Source: Echinicola shivajiensis
Lineage (GTDB): Bacteria > Bacteroidota > Bacteroidia > Cytophagales > Cyclobacteriaceae
Direction: 5' to 3'
NCBI RefSeq assembly: GCF_018642165.1
Contig: NZ_JAHHZM010000013.1
Location: forward strand, 1 to 64,000
DNA: 64,000 bases
Part shown: one piece after another, positions 19,330-27,411 of the stretch
How positions within the stretch are numbered: position 1 is the stretch's first letter
Layout of the letters: the number at the start of each line of letters is the position of its first letter
Position numbers and translations under genes: made by a program
Notes under the pieces: generated by a model
What the model saw: only the letters and a program-made list of their open reading frames with translations
Databases searched by the model: none
Told to the model about the DNA's origin: nothing

Positions 19330-21045
19330 ATGGAAGCGAAATTATTGTCTAGAGAGGTCAGGCCAAATACAGGTAAGCCTGTGATTGGAGTCTTTGCCCC
19401 TTGCGATCCGCGCATTGATGCTGCAAGCAGGGAACGCAGTATTAACCTCATAAAGCACGCTGCAGATGTATTAGCAGGAAAGGTGATATTGCCTGGCGGC
19501 GCTGCTGTAGATGTGGTTTATTCGGATGTCTTGATAGATGCCGAGGCCCAAGCGGATCAGGTAGCTCTTCAGTTTAAAGAGGTGGGGGTCAATATTCTAG
19601 TTTGTGTGCCAGATACCTGGTCCTTTCCGCAATTGACTACCATTTCTTTACTTTCACATTTTCCAAAAGATATTCCTGTCAATTTTACAACGGGTAATAG
19701 TGGCACCCGTCCAGGGGTGGTTTATACCCATGCTACTTCTGGTGCTATAGCCCAATATGGAAAGCTCACGCACATCAATGTGGGTAAATGGCCGGATTCA
19801 GGTCAAAATCCCGAAATGAGTTCAGAAACAGCCAAGGATTTAATCGATTGGTGCTATGCTGCAGTAACCTTTCAGGGCCTAAAGGGTAAAAGGGTAGTCG
19901 TTTTCGGGCATGACTCCATGGGCATGGAGACCGCTTTGCCACATGTGTTGGAAACCAGGAACCAGTTCGGTTTGGAAATAACTAGACTGGATATGAAGTT
20001 GCTGGCAGATATGCTGAAAAAGGAATCTTATGATAAGGAAGAGTTAAAGAAACTGAGGAGTTGGCTGGAAAATCATGCAGGGGAGAGGATAGAGTTACCT
20101 GATGGGGAAAAGGATAGTGAATTGCTAGACCAAAGCTTGGCGCTTTATCTGATCGTTAGGGATCTGATGAAGGAGTTGGATGCTGTAGGTGGAGGATTTA
20201 TGAGCCAGTTGGAATGGGGATCCGATGATCGTGGGATCCAATTGCCTGTGGCGGACATTATGGAGTCCTTGTTCAATAGTGATTTTGACCATAATGGACC
20301 TAAGTCTGTGCAGCCTTTTGCGACAGAGGCAGATGTGCAGGCCCTGTTGACACAGTTGTTTATGACTTGGCTTTCAGGGGGGAATCCACCTTTGTTTATG
20401 GATTTCAGAAAGGTTTGGGAAAAAGAGGATGTAGCTGAGTTTGCCGCCCAAAATGGCTATCAGGCATCTGGTAATGAGCCTTGGATGCAAAAAGGATTTG
20501 TTGATGGTGTGAATTCTGGTTCCGCCTCATTCAACTGGGCGGCAGTGCCGGGAACTTCAGAAAAGGAGGTTATGGAAAAGATCAGCTTTCCCAAAGCAGT
20601 GGATTATTTTTATTATTTGGGCAATTCGGTTCACTTTATCTCCCCAGGGGAAATCAAGGGCTTGGCTGCCCGCTTGGCCTTTAGTTCCTTATCAGGGATG
20701 TTTTCTATGATCTGGGATGAGGCTGAAACAGTGGAATTACCAAAAGATTTGGCTCAAAAAATTTGTGAGGGAGCCAATCCTACTTGGCCACATACTTTTG
20801 TTGTTCCCAAATATGCTTCCATGCTGGAATATAAACAATATGCTCCTGCAAATCACTTTCATATGACTTGGGACCTTGAACCGGCAAGGCTTCAGTTTTG
20901 GATGGATTTCTGTAATGTACTTTCTGTTGCTCCTTGGAATGCGCGTCCACAGTTTATAGAAGGAAAAGACCGCCCTATGCCACTATTATATTTGCTAAAT
21001 GGAGGAGAAGATGTGACCAAAAAATTAAAAGCAGGAAAAGCTTAA
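19330..21045 (+). CDS. L-fucose/L-arabinose isomerase-family protein
   Basis: 571 aa, close to FucI length. The fucose/arabinose isomerase fold is seen: N-terminal substrate-binding segment (VIGVFAPCDPRID), middle domain, and the metal-site region with candidate ligands Glu in FATEADVQA and Asp in LFMDFRKV (matching FucI Glu337/Asp361 positions) plus a C-terminal His in NHFHMTWDLEP. Known for the family: Mn-dependent aldose-ketose isomerisation. It is last in the aldolase-symporter-isomerase operon. It looks too divergent from FucI for me to name fucose as substrate. Confidence 0.8.
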   Translation: MEAKLLSREVRPNTGKPVIGVFAPCDPRIDAASRERSINLIKHAADVLAGKVILPGGAAVDVVYSDVLIDAEAQADQVALQFKEVGVNILVCVPDTWSFPQLTTISLLSHFPKDIPVNFTTGNSGTRPGVVYTHATSGAIAQYGKLTHINVGKWPDSGQNPEMSSETAKDLIDWCYAAVTFQGLKGKRVVVFGHDSMGMETALPHVLETRNQFGLEITRLDMKLLADMLKKESYDKEELKKLRSWLENHAGERIELPDGEKDSELLDQSLALYLIVRDLMKELDAVGGGFMSQLEWGSDDRGIQLPVADIMESLFNSDFDHNGPKSVQPFATEADVQALLTQLFMTWLSGGNPPLFMDFRKVWEKEDVAEFAAQNGYQASGNEPWMQKGFVDGVNSGSASFNWAAVPGTSEKEVMEKISFPKAVDYFYYLGNSVHFISPGEIKGLAARLAFSSLSGMFSMIWDEAETVELPKDLAQKICEGANPTWPHTFVVPKYASMLEYKQYAPANHFHMTWDLEPARLQFWMDFCNVLSVAPWNARPQFIEGKDRPMPLLYLLNGGEDVTKKLKAGKA

Positions 21046-21347
21046 TCCCTGAATTGGTTTGTTTTGAAAATGAAGTTGTAACTAAAAATCTTCTTTCAGA
21101 ATATTGATCCCTTGATGATCTATTAAATATTAGTCTTTATATTAAGGTTTAAAAGGTAACTTATTGTAATTTCTTCATTAATTTACTATTAAAATGCTCT
21201 CTATCACCGGATAAGTGCTGTGATATTTTGGTTGAAATATGGTTTAGAATAGAACCCGTTATCGCTCGTTTAATATTTCTGAGAGCTCATTATCAAAATC
21301 CAATGAAACAGCAATGTCAGATAGCTTAAAGTCCGATTGTATTTCTT
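21046..21347. other. Intergenic region between convergent genes with a coding-like remnant
   Basis: No strong terminator is seen. On the minus strand, 21259-21377 holds an open frame of about 39 codons, shifted relative to the lipoprotein's last codons. It reads like ordinary protein (…SDFKLSDIAVSLDFDNELSE…) and ends at a stop at 21259. It may be an ancestral C-terminus after a frameshift, a gene remnant, or chance. Confidence 0.4.
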
Positions 21348-22475
21348 TTAATTCTTTTCCACCAATTTGTACTGGAAAAATTCCAAATGCTCATCGGAGG
21401 TACTTGGTTCAAAGGGTGTCAAGTTATACTGGTCTTTGAACCCGAAAAATCCGGAGTATAGTAGGTCTTTGTTTTTTCCGAGGTAATATTCCTTAAGCAG
21501 TTCACCATCTTCATAGAATAGGTCCAAGTATCTCTGGTTTTCCATTCCATCTTCTAAGTTGATAATTGTTCTAATTCGATATATTATATGATTAACTTCG
21601 TCAATATATGGCAGACCAAAGGAAGTACTTTCAAAGTTTGCTAAAGGTCGTCGGTCAGGTGGAGAGAAATTGTCTCCTGAAGAAGGATTTAACATTATAT
21701 TTCTGGTTTTCCCGCTAGTGAAATCGTAGAAGAATACCTTTGATGAAAAGGAATATTGATAAATTAAAAAGTTTCCTGAAACTGAATAGCTTGGGTTTTC
21801 ATTGTTTTTATAACTGAGGTCAGGCGATTTTATGAATTCCTCTGGAAAGAAAATGGGCAATTGCTCGAAATTGAATTCCCAATTTTCTGGGTCAATTTGA
21901 AGTTTAAGGAAATGTGGAAATATTGGGTAAGGAATTGTATGGATAAGGTTGACCGAAAAATTTCTTTTTAGTTGAATGATAATATCTCCTTCATCGGTTC
22001 TAGGGTACGCAGTCAAAGCACCTGAAAGGAAAAATTCATGATATTTTTCACCAAGCTTTCCAATTACAGAGTTTTGTAAGTCAGTTTTTTTGACTACTTC
22101 TCCTTTATTATTAACGATATAGAAATGGGTGAGTGAAGTTATTAAAAAGTGATCATCAAAAATGGGGATGGCTTTATTAGGGTGTAACTGCAGTTGTTTT
22201 GGTCCATCACCTCTCTTTAAAGGAATGATGTCAATCAGTAGTTTTTTGTCTAAGTCGCTGATGACAATTTGTAGATTAGGGTCTATGAAAATATGTGCAT
22301 TTTTGTCCTTGTATTTACTGATGGTTAAGTTGAATGTTTTTGGAGTGATGAGATTTTCGCCAAAATCCACAAAACTTTTTGAGGATACAATTTCATGCTC
22401 TTTTTCAGATCTTGATGGTCCTGATTGGCAGGCATAAAAAAGTCCTATTACGCAAAAAAGTAGCCATTGTCCCAT
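21348..22475 (-). CDS. Lipoprotein with predicted beta-propeller (DUF4221-like)
   Basis: 375 aa. A lipoprotein signal (MGQWLLFCVIGLFYACQ, lipobox Cys16) is followed by a beta-rich body resembling the six-bladed propeller lipoproteins (BF3164/DUF4221-like) frequent in Cytophagales, with motifs such as PLKRGDGPKQLQLHP. Probably anchored to the outer membrane or periplasmic face. Function is unknown. The stop is followed by a coding-like stretch in another frame, so the true C-terminus deserves checking. The name DUF4221 is from memory of the family's look, not a search. Confidence 0.7.
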   Translation of the reverse strand: MGQWLLFCVIGLFYACQSGPSRSEKEHEIVSSKSFVDFGENLITPKTFNLTISKYKDKNAHIFIDPNLQIVISDLDKKLLIDIIPLKRGDGPKQLQLHPNKAIPIFDDHFLITSLTHFYIVNNKGEVVKKTDLQNSVIGKLGEKYHEFFLSGALTAYPRTDEGDIIIQLKRNFSVNLIHTIPYPIFPHFLKLQIDPENWEFNFEQLPIFFPEEFIKSPDLSYKNNENPSYSVSGNFLIYQYSFSSKVFFYDFTSGKTRNIMLNPSSGDNFSPPDRRPLANFESTSFGLPYIDEVNHIIYRIRTIINLEDGMENQRYLDLFYEDGELLKEYYLGKNKDLLYSGFFGFKDQYNLTPFEPSTSDEHLEFFQYKLVEKN

Positions 22476-22562
22476 GATCTAAATGATTTTACTAAATATA
22501 CTAAAAACTATTGAAATAGTTGAAGAATAGGATTGTGGATTCATTGGCTTGAAGCGATTCCA

Positions 22563-22594
22563 TTTGCTTTATTTTTTAAACTGCTTTATGTTTA
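22563..22594 (+). promoter_or_regulatory. Candidate promoter of the small secreted protein gene
   Basis: TTTG, 20 nt, then TATGTTTA (one base off TAnnTTTG), 24 bp before the ATG at 22619. Confidence 0.45.
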
Positions 22595-22618
22595 GGATTC
22601 CTACAATAAATATCAACC

Positions 22619-23128
22619 ATGAAAAAGGTATTTGTATTTGCACTGTTTTGGGTGTTATCAGGTTTTGCAATGGCGCAGAACAAAGCGGATGAGGCTATGG
22701 GGAAATTGACCTTCTTGCAAGGAGAATGGGCTGGAATCGCAACAAGCCGGCAGGGTGCTGGAGAGCTTATCGAGTTGAAGCAATATGAGGAAGTGAGCTA
22801 TAAGCTCGAAGGGAAAATGCTGTTAATCGAGGGGAAAGGCTTTGTGGAGGGAGTTTTGAAATTCAATGCTGTCGCTGTGATCACCTATAATCAATGGCAA
22901 GAAAAGTATGAGATGAAGGTTTGGCGAGGAAATGGCCTAAGCATAGATGCCTATTTTAAAGCACTTGGCGAAAGCCATTTTGAGTGGGGTTTTGATATTC
23001 CCCAAGGTGGAAAAATGAAATATGTGATCAGTCTAAATGATTCAGGTCAATGGTATGAAGTGGGCAAGTATTCCCCTAATGGGGAAAAGTGGTATCCAAG
23101 CTTTGAAATGACCCTGGATAAAAAATAA
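22619..23128 (+). CDS. Secreted lipocalin-like protein (DUF1579-like)
   Basis: 169 aa with a signal peptide (MKKVFVFALFWVLSGFAMAQ). The mature part starts with KLTFLQGEWAG and runs through alternating strands to WYEVGKYSPNGEKWYPSFEM, the pattern of DUF1579/heme-binding-like beta-barrels: an opening LxGxW motif and a closing strand with a paired Phe-Glu-Met. It is a single gene between a lipoprotein and galE, with no operon partner. Function unknown; periplasmic or extracellular. Confidence 0.75.
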   Translation: MKKVFVFALFWVLSGFAMAQNKADEAMGKLTFLQGEWAGIATSRQGAGELIELKQYEEVSYKLEGKMLLIEGKGFVEGVLKFNAVAVITYNQWQEKYEMKVWRGNGLSIDAYFKALGESHFEWGFDIPQGGKMKYVISLNDSGQWYEVGKYSPNGEKWYPSFEMTLDKK

Positions 23129-23218
23129 AGTATTTGTAATTCAAGGCCTAATTTAATTCCAACCAAGCCGTTTTGTTTGCGACATTACAGGCCAGTTGGG
23201 TAATAGTTGTTTTGATAA

Positions 23219-23343
23219 GGCCGAGCAAAGTCGAAGTGATGTTAACACTTCGACTCCGTTCGGTCTGAAAATATTTGGTGATGTTTATTGATGCAAGTGT
23301 TATTTGTCGTTTGAACAGGGTCTCGACTCCGCTCAACCTGACA
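23219..23343. repeat. Dispersed TCGACTCCG hairpin repeat, locus A
   Basis: 23220-23238 and 23246-23264 form an imperfect stem (GCCGAGCAAAGTCGAAGTG against CACTTCGACTCCGTTCGGT). A further half-copy, TCTCGACTCCGCTCAACCTG, follows at 23321. The same motif returns at 49303-49361. It lies in the gap downstream of both flanking genes. Confidence 0.75.
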
Positions 23344-23402
23344 GTCCTTCGTCACCTTGAGTACCTAAGTAACGGTAGTTATGAAGCAACACAACACTAA
23401 TA

Positions 23403-24416
23403 TTATTTAGCCAAAGTCAGTTGCCAGTTCCAGGCATCTTTTAAGGCATCTTCCAAATTGTATTCAGGTGTCCAGCCTAGGACTTTGCTCACTTTGTCAG
23501 TATTGGCCCATACTTTTTCGATATCTCCACTTCTTCTTGGTCCCAATTCATAATTAAGCGGTTTTCCACTTACTTTTTCGAAAGCTTTGATAACTTCCAT
23601 CACAGTGTTCCCATTTCCTGTTCCAACATTGAAAAGATCAAAGAAGTTGTCTTTTTTGTCCGTAAGGTATTGGATGGATTTTACATGGGCATCGGCTAAG
23701 TCCATAACATGGATATAGTCTCTGATGCAAGTGCCGTCAGGAGTGTCATAATCATCCCCAAAGACAGTGATCTTTTCTCTAATACCCGCTCCCGTTTGAG
23801 TGACAAATGGGATTAAGTTTGCTGGTACTCCGATAGGCAATTCACCAATAAGGGAAGTAGGGTGGGCGCCAATAGGGTTGAAATACCTTAGGGCTACCAC
23901 TCTTGCTGCTGCACCACTCTTTACATGGTCCATTAAGATGTCTTCGCAGATTTTCTTTGTGTTACCATAAGGGCTTTCGGCATCTTTTCTAGGGGTGGTC
24001 TCCTTTACTGGTAACTCGTCTGGTTGGCCATATACGGTACAGGATGAAGAGAATACGATGTCTTTTACATTGAATTCCTTCATTGTCTCCAATAATACAA
24101 TTAAGGAATTGATATTATTGCTGTAATATTTTAAAGGGATCTGGGTGCTTTCGCCCACAGCCTTGGAAGCTGCAAAATGGATAACACCAGAAATATTATT
24201 TTCCTTGAAAATATTTCTAACCATTTCACGGTCATTACAGTCCCCTTCGTAACATTTTACAGAACGATTGAGGATTTTTTCAAGTCCATTTAGAACTGTT
24301 TTTTCTGAATTGGAAAAATTGTCAATGATAATAGGCTCGAAACCGGCATTTACCAAGGCTACGGCTGTGTGGGAACCTATATATCCAGCTCCGCCAGTGA
24401 TTAAAATTTGTTGCAT
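23403..24416 (-). CDS. galE: UDP-glucose 4-epimerase
   Basis: 337 aa, standard length for the extended short-chain dehydrogenase fold. NAD-binding GGAGYIGSH at residues 8-16, catalytic Ser in FSSSCTVYG and Tyr-x-x-x-Lys in SPYGNTKK, NPIGAHP, and the substrate loop RRSGDIEKVWAN near the end. It interconverts UDP-glucose and UDP-galactose (possibly the N-acetyl forms) in the cytosol, supplying surface polysaccharides. It is monocistronic and divergent from an acyl-CoA dehydrogenase. Confidence 0.95.
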   Translation of the reverse strand: MQQILITGGAGYIGSHTAVALVNAGFEPIIIDNFSNSEKTVLNGLEKILNRSVKCYEGDCNDREMVRNIFKENNISGVIHFAASKAVGESTQIPLKYYSNNINSLIVLLETMKEFNVKDIVFSSSCTVYGQPDELPVKETTPRKDAESPYGNTKKICEDILMDHVKSGAAARVVALRYFNPIGAHPTSLIGELPIGVPANLIPFVTQTGAGIREKITVFGDDYDTPDGTCIRDYIHVMDLADAHVKSIQYLTDKKDNFFDLFNVGTGNGNTVMEVIKAFEKVSGKPLNYELGPRRSGDIEKVWANTDKVSKVLGWTPEYNLEDALKDAWNWQLTLAK

Positions 24417-24465
24417 GAATTGTTTGTTTTAAATAGGTTTTAAGGGGCTCTGTTTGATGTCTGGG

Positions 24466-24473
24466 CAAATATA
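24466..24473 (-). promoter_or_regulatory. -7 element of the galE promoter
   Basis: On the minus strand TATATTTG fits TAnnTTTG, about 50 nt before the galE ATG. No good -33 was seen. Confidence 0.5.
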
Positions 24474-24569
24474 AAGTAATCAGATATGCCATGAAATTTT
24501 TACGGCTTTTTAATCCTTGAAAACTAAATATTTGCGTGGAAGTTAATATCTTAGGTAGAGTTGCTTATG

Positions 24570-24589
24570 TGGCAGGTGTTTACCTGCCA
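24570..24589. promoter_or_regulatory. Perfect short hairpin or operator in the acyl-CoA dehydrogenase leader
   Basis: TGGCAGGT and ACCTGCCA are perfect 8-bp arms around GTTT, 41 bp before the chosen ATG. There is no T-tract, so it is not a terminator. It may be a protein-binding palindrome or an RNA stem in the 5' leader. Confidence 0.5.
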
Positions 24590-24629
24590 GAACATCCAGA
24601 AAGAATATAACCCAAGAACTAACGATGCC

Positions 24630-25772
24630 ATGATGAATTTTGATGTGAATGAAAATCAAAGCATGATTGCCCATATGATCAGGGACTTTGGTGCCAAGGA
24701 AATAAGCCCTTTTAGAAAAGAATGGGATGATGAACAGCAATTTCCTTTGCCACTTTTTAAAAAGCTAGGTGAATTGGGCTTGATGGGAGTACTGATTCCT
24801 ACTAAGTATGGAGGGAGCGGATTTAGTTATGATGAGTATGTAACTGCAATTTTGGAATTGGCTAAGCTGGACCCGGGAATTGGATTGTCCATGGCAGCCC
24901 ATAATTCACTTTGCTGTGGACATATAATGCTTTTTGGCACCGATGAACAAAAAGAAAAATATTTGCCTAAGTTAGCCTCCTGCGAATACCTAGGAGCTTG
25001 GGGGCTCACTGAGCCCAATACGGGTTCCGATGCAGCCAATATGAAGACAACAGCTGTAAAGGATGGTGATTATTATATTATCAATGGGGCAAAGAACTTC
25101 ATAACCCATGGAGTCTCGGGGGATGTGGCCGTGGTGATCGCCCGTACAGGAAATGTGGGTGATTCGCATGGAATGACTGCCTTTATTTTGGAAAAAGGTA
25201 TGGCAGGATTTAAAGGAGGTAGGAAGGAGGACAAGCTGGGAATGCGTACCTCAGAAACTGCAGAACTGATTTTTCAAGACTGCAAGGTGCACAAAAGCCA
25301 GATGTTGGGTGAAGAAGGAGAAGGGTTTATACAGTCCATGAAGGTATTGGATGGCGGAAGGATCTCCATTGCGGCACTTTCACTGGGGATAGCAGAAGGA
25401 GCCTTGGAAGCATCCATTCAGTATTCAAAGGAGCGGCATCAGTTTAACAAGCCCATTAGCTCCTATCAAGGGATTTCATTTAAATTGGCAGACATGGCCA
25501 CCAAATTAGAGGCAGCAAAACTATTGACCTTTAAGGCCGCGAATTTGAAGAACAGAGGGGAATATGTGACCTTGGCCAGTGCAAAAGCGAAGTATTACGC
25601 ATCCGAGGTAGCCGTGGAGTTGGCCAATGAGGCGGTACAGATATTTGGGGGATATGGTTTTACCAAGGATTATCCTGTAGAAAAGTATTATAGGGATGCG
25701 AAGCTTTGTACTATAGGCGAAGGCACTTCAGAAATTCAAAAACTGGTTATCTCAAGAGAGATACTGAAATAA
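24630..25772 (+). CDS. Acyl-CoA dehydrogenase
   Basis: About 380 aa from the double ATG at 24630/24633 (MMNFDVNENQSMI), matching the family's usual N-terminus; a longer frame would run through the upstream hairpin. FAD-binding and active-site landmarks: LGAWGLTEPNTGSDAANM, ITHGVSGD, RISIAALSLGIAEGALEAS, the Gln-Ile-Phe-Gly-Gly-Tyr-Gly motif, and the catalytic Glu in CTIGEGTSEIQ. It oxidises a short- or medium-chain acyl-CoA to the enoyl-CoA, passing electrons to ETF. It is isolated from other beta-oxidation genes. Confidence 0.94.
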   Translation: MMNFDVNENQSMIAHMIRDFGAKEISPFRKEWDDEQQFPLPLFKKLGELGLMGVLIPTKYGGSGFSYDEYVTAILELAKLDPGIGLSMAAHNSLCCGHIMLFGTDEQKEKYLPKLASCEYLGAWGLTEPNTGSDAANMKTTAVKDGDYYIINGAKNFITHGVSGDVAVVIARTGNVGDSHGMTAFILEKGMAGFKGGRKEDKLGMRTSETAELIFQDCKVHKSQMLGEEGEGFIQSMKVLDGGRISIAALSLGIAEGALEASIQYSKERHQFNKPISSYQGISFKLADMATKLEAAKLLTFKAANLKNRGEYVTLASAKAKYYASEVAVELANEAVQIFGGYGFTKDYPVEKYYRDAKLCTIGEGTSEIQKLVISREILK

Positions 25773-25817
25773 ATTTCCGAATTATTGGATAAGAATTAAG
25801 CTGATTTAAAACAATGT

Positions 25818-25848
25818 TTTGTTTTACCGAACTATCTTTATACATTTG
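25818..25848 (+). promoter_or_regulatory. Promoter of the rpsU-xerC-hpf operon
   Basis: TTTG at 25818-25821, a 19-nt spacer, and TACATTTG at 25841-25848: a textbook Bacteroidota promoter. The start point would be near 25855, leaving a leader of about 18 nt that is nearly all Shine-Dalgarno. Confidence 0.85.
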
Positions 25849-25855
25849 CAGCACG

Positions 25856-25865
25856 AAAGGGGGTG
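25856..25865 (+). promoter_or_regulatory. Unusually strong Shine-Dalgarno of rpsU
   Basis: AAAGGGGGTG can pair over ten bases with the 16S rRNA 3' tail (CACCUCCUUU) with one G-U pair, 7 nt before the ATG. Other genes here show no such motif. It fixes the rpsU start at 25873. In Bacteroidota the anti-SD is normally occluded, and rpsU is a known exception. Confidence 0.85.
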
Positions 25866-25872
25866 TAAAATT

Positions 25873-26067
25873 ATGATCGTAGTAAACGTAAAAGAGAACG
25901 AATCTATCGAAAAAGCGCTTAAGCGTTTCAAAAAGAAGTTTGACAGAACTGGAGCAATCCGTGAACTTAGATCTCGTCAACATTTCGAAAAACCATCTGT
26001 GAAAAGAAGAACAGAGGTAATTAAAGCCGCCTACAAGCAAAGAATGCAGGACGAAGAAGGGAGATAA
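25873..26067 (+). CDS. rpsU: 30S ribosomal protein bS21
   Basis: 64 aa: MIVVNVKENESIEKALKRFK, a basic helix and RSRQHFEKPSVKRR, ending in a short acidic tail. The start after the strong SD is chosen over an in-frame ATG 54 bp upstream that overlaps the promoter. bS21 sits near the 16S 3' end; in Bacteroidota it helps bury the anti-Shine-Dalgarno, so its own SD suggests autoregulation: ribosomes lacking bS21 would translate it best. It is first in an operon with xerC and hpf. Confidence 0.95.
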   Translation: MIVVNVKENESIEKALKRFKKKFDRTGAIRELRSRQHFEKPSVKRRTEVIKAAYKQRMQDEEGR

Positions 26068-26125
26068 TTTATTACTTCCATTCTAGAAAATAAATGAGCA
26101 TATTAGCGTATTAAATTACGCTGAT

Positions 26126-27010
26126 ATGCTTTTTTCGTTTATAAACTACCTTGAACATGAGAAACGGGCCAGTTCTCATACAGTTTTGGCTTACCAGAAG
26201 GATCTAGAACAGTTTAAGGATTTTTTACAACTGTCCTTTGGGATGGAAAAACTGGAAGAGGCACAGCATGCTGAAATTCGAGCATGGATCGTGGATTTGG
26301 TAGAACAAGCATTATCTGCTACCACCGTCAACAGGAAAATAGCCACCCTGAGATCTTATTATAAATTTTTATTGCGCTCTGGCGTGTTGACCAAAGATCC
26401 CACCTACAAAATTAAAGCACTAAAAACACCGAAAAGATTGCCCGAATTTGTTCAGGAAAATACCATGGAAAAGGTATTGAATGAAATATCTTATGAGGAA
26501 GGTTTTGAGGGTCAGCGAGATAAGGCGGTAATGGAGTTTCTTTATCTAACAGGGGTAAGGTTGTCCGAATTATTGTCAATAAAATGGCAAGACATTGATA
26601 TTCAGGGTCAGACAGTTAAGGTGTTGGGTAAACGTAAGAAACAAAGAATAATTCCTCTTACAAATGAGTTGGTAAGGAATATTATTTCGTACAAGAAAGT
26701 ATTTAAAGAAACATTTTCAAATGTAAACGAGAGTGATTATTTTATCGTTATAAATACAAGAAAGCAAGCGTACCCAATGAAGATTTACCGAATAGTGAGG
26801 AAATATTTAGACCTTTTTGCGCAGACGTCCAAGCGTAGTCCTCACCTTCTGAGACATACATTTGCGACCCATTTGCTCAATAAAGGAGCAGACCTCAATG
26901 CGGTTAAAGATCTTTTGGGACATGCCAATTTAGCTGCTACGCAAGTTTACACTCACAACTCTATGGAAAAACTGAAGGCTGTGTTTGACCAAGCACATCC
27001 TAAAGCTTAA
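26126..27010 (+). CDS. xerC: Tyrosine recombinase XerC-like
   Basis: 294 aa, standard for Xer. An N-terminal SAM-like core-binding domain (residues 1-90) is followed by the catalytic domain with Arg145 (TGVRLSEL), Lys near 169 (LGKRKKQRIIPL), His240-x-x-Arg243 (SPHLLRHTF), His266 (LLGHANL) and nucleophile Tyr275 (QVYTHNS). It resolves chromosome dimers at dif with a partner Xer. The place between rpsU and hpf is a conserved Bacteroidota arrangement, so this is the housekeeping enzyme rather than an element integrase. Confidence 0.93.
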   Translation: MLFSFINYLEHEKRASSHTVLAYQKDLEQFKDFLQLSFGMEKLEEAQHAEIRAWIVDLVEQALSATTVNRKIATLRSYYKFLLRSGVLTKDPTYKIKALKTPKRLPEFVQENTMEKVLNEISYEEGFEGQRDKAVMEFLYLTGVRLSELLSIKWQDIDIQGQTVKVLGKRKKQRIIPLTNELVRNIISYKKVFKETFSNVNESDYFIVINTRKQAYPMKIYRIVRKYLDLFAQTSKRSPHLLRHTFATHLLNKGADLNAVKDLLGHANLAATQVYTHNSMEKLKAVFDQAHPKA

Positions 27011-27041
27011 ATAAAAGTTTAACTTTTAAACTGTTAAAATT

Positions 27042-27347
27042 ATGAAATTACAAATGCATTCAATCCATTTCGACGCAGATCAGAAGTTGATAGACTTTAT
27101 CCAGAGAAAAGCGGATAAGTTAGATACTTTCTATGATAGGATTATTGACGGCGAAGTATTTATGAGGCTCGATAAGAACGAGAAAAACGAAAACAAAATC
27201 GTTGAAATTAAATTGAATGTACCTGGGAAGCAGTTGTTCGCAAAGCATCAGAAGGATTCTTTTGAAGCTGCTGCTGATGAAGCGATCGAGGGTCTGAGAA
27301 GGCAGATCAAAAAGTTCAAAGAAAAGCTAGTGCTAGCTAGACAATAA
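27042..27347 (+). CDS. hpf: Short ribosome hibernation-promoting factor (HPF/RaiA family)
   Basis: 101 aa, the short form without the long-HPF C-terminal dimerisation domain. Beta-alpha-beta-beta-beta-alpha pattern with MQMHSIHFDADQKL-like start, FDADQKLIDFIQRKADKL helix and the basic C-terminal helix EGLRRQIKKFKEKL. It binds the 30S decoding region in slow growth and inactivates ribosomes. It lies 31 bp after xerC and ends the operon, which has a strong terminator. Confidence 0.92.
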   Translation: MKLQMHSIHFDADQKLIDFIQRKADKLDTFYDRIIDGEVFMRLDKNEKNENKIVEIKLNVPGKQLFAKHQKDSFEAAADEAIEGLRRQIKKFKEKLVLARQ

Positions 27348-27377
27348 AAATATAACCCACAATTTAAATAATGCATC

Positions 27378-27411
27378 AACAAACCCGCTCAAGTGAGCGG
27401 GTTTTGTTTTT
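27378..27411 (+). terminator. Terminator of the rpsU-xerC-hpf operon
   Basis: ACCCGCTCA and TGAGCGGGT form a strong stem with a 2-nt gap at the tip (loop will open wider), then TTTTGTTTTT. The left flank is A-rich, so it may also serve the convergent glycosyltransferase gene. Confidence 0.92.

Noticed and set aside
26126-27010. Integrase of a mobile element
   Set aside because: Standard Xer length and residues, and the conserved rpsU-xerC-hpf setting; no att-like repeats nearby.
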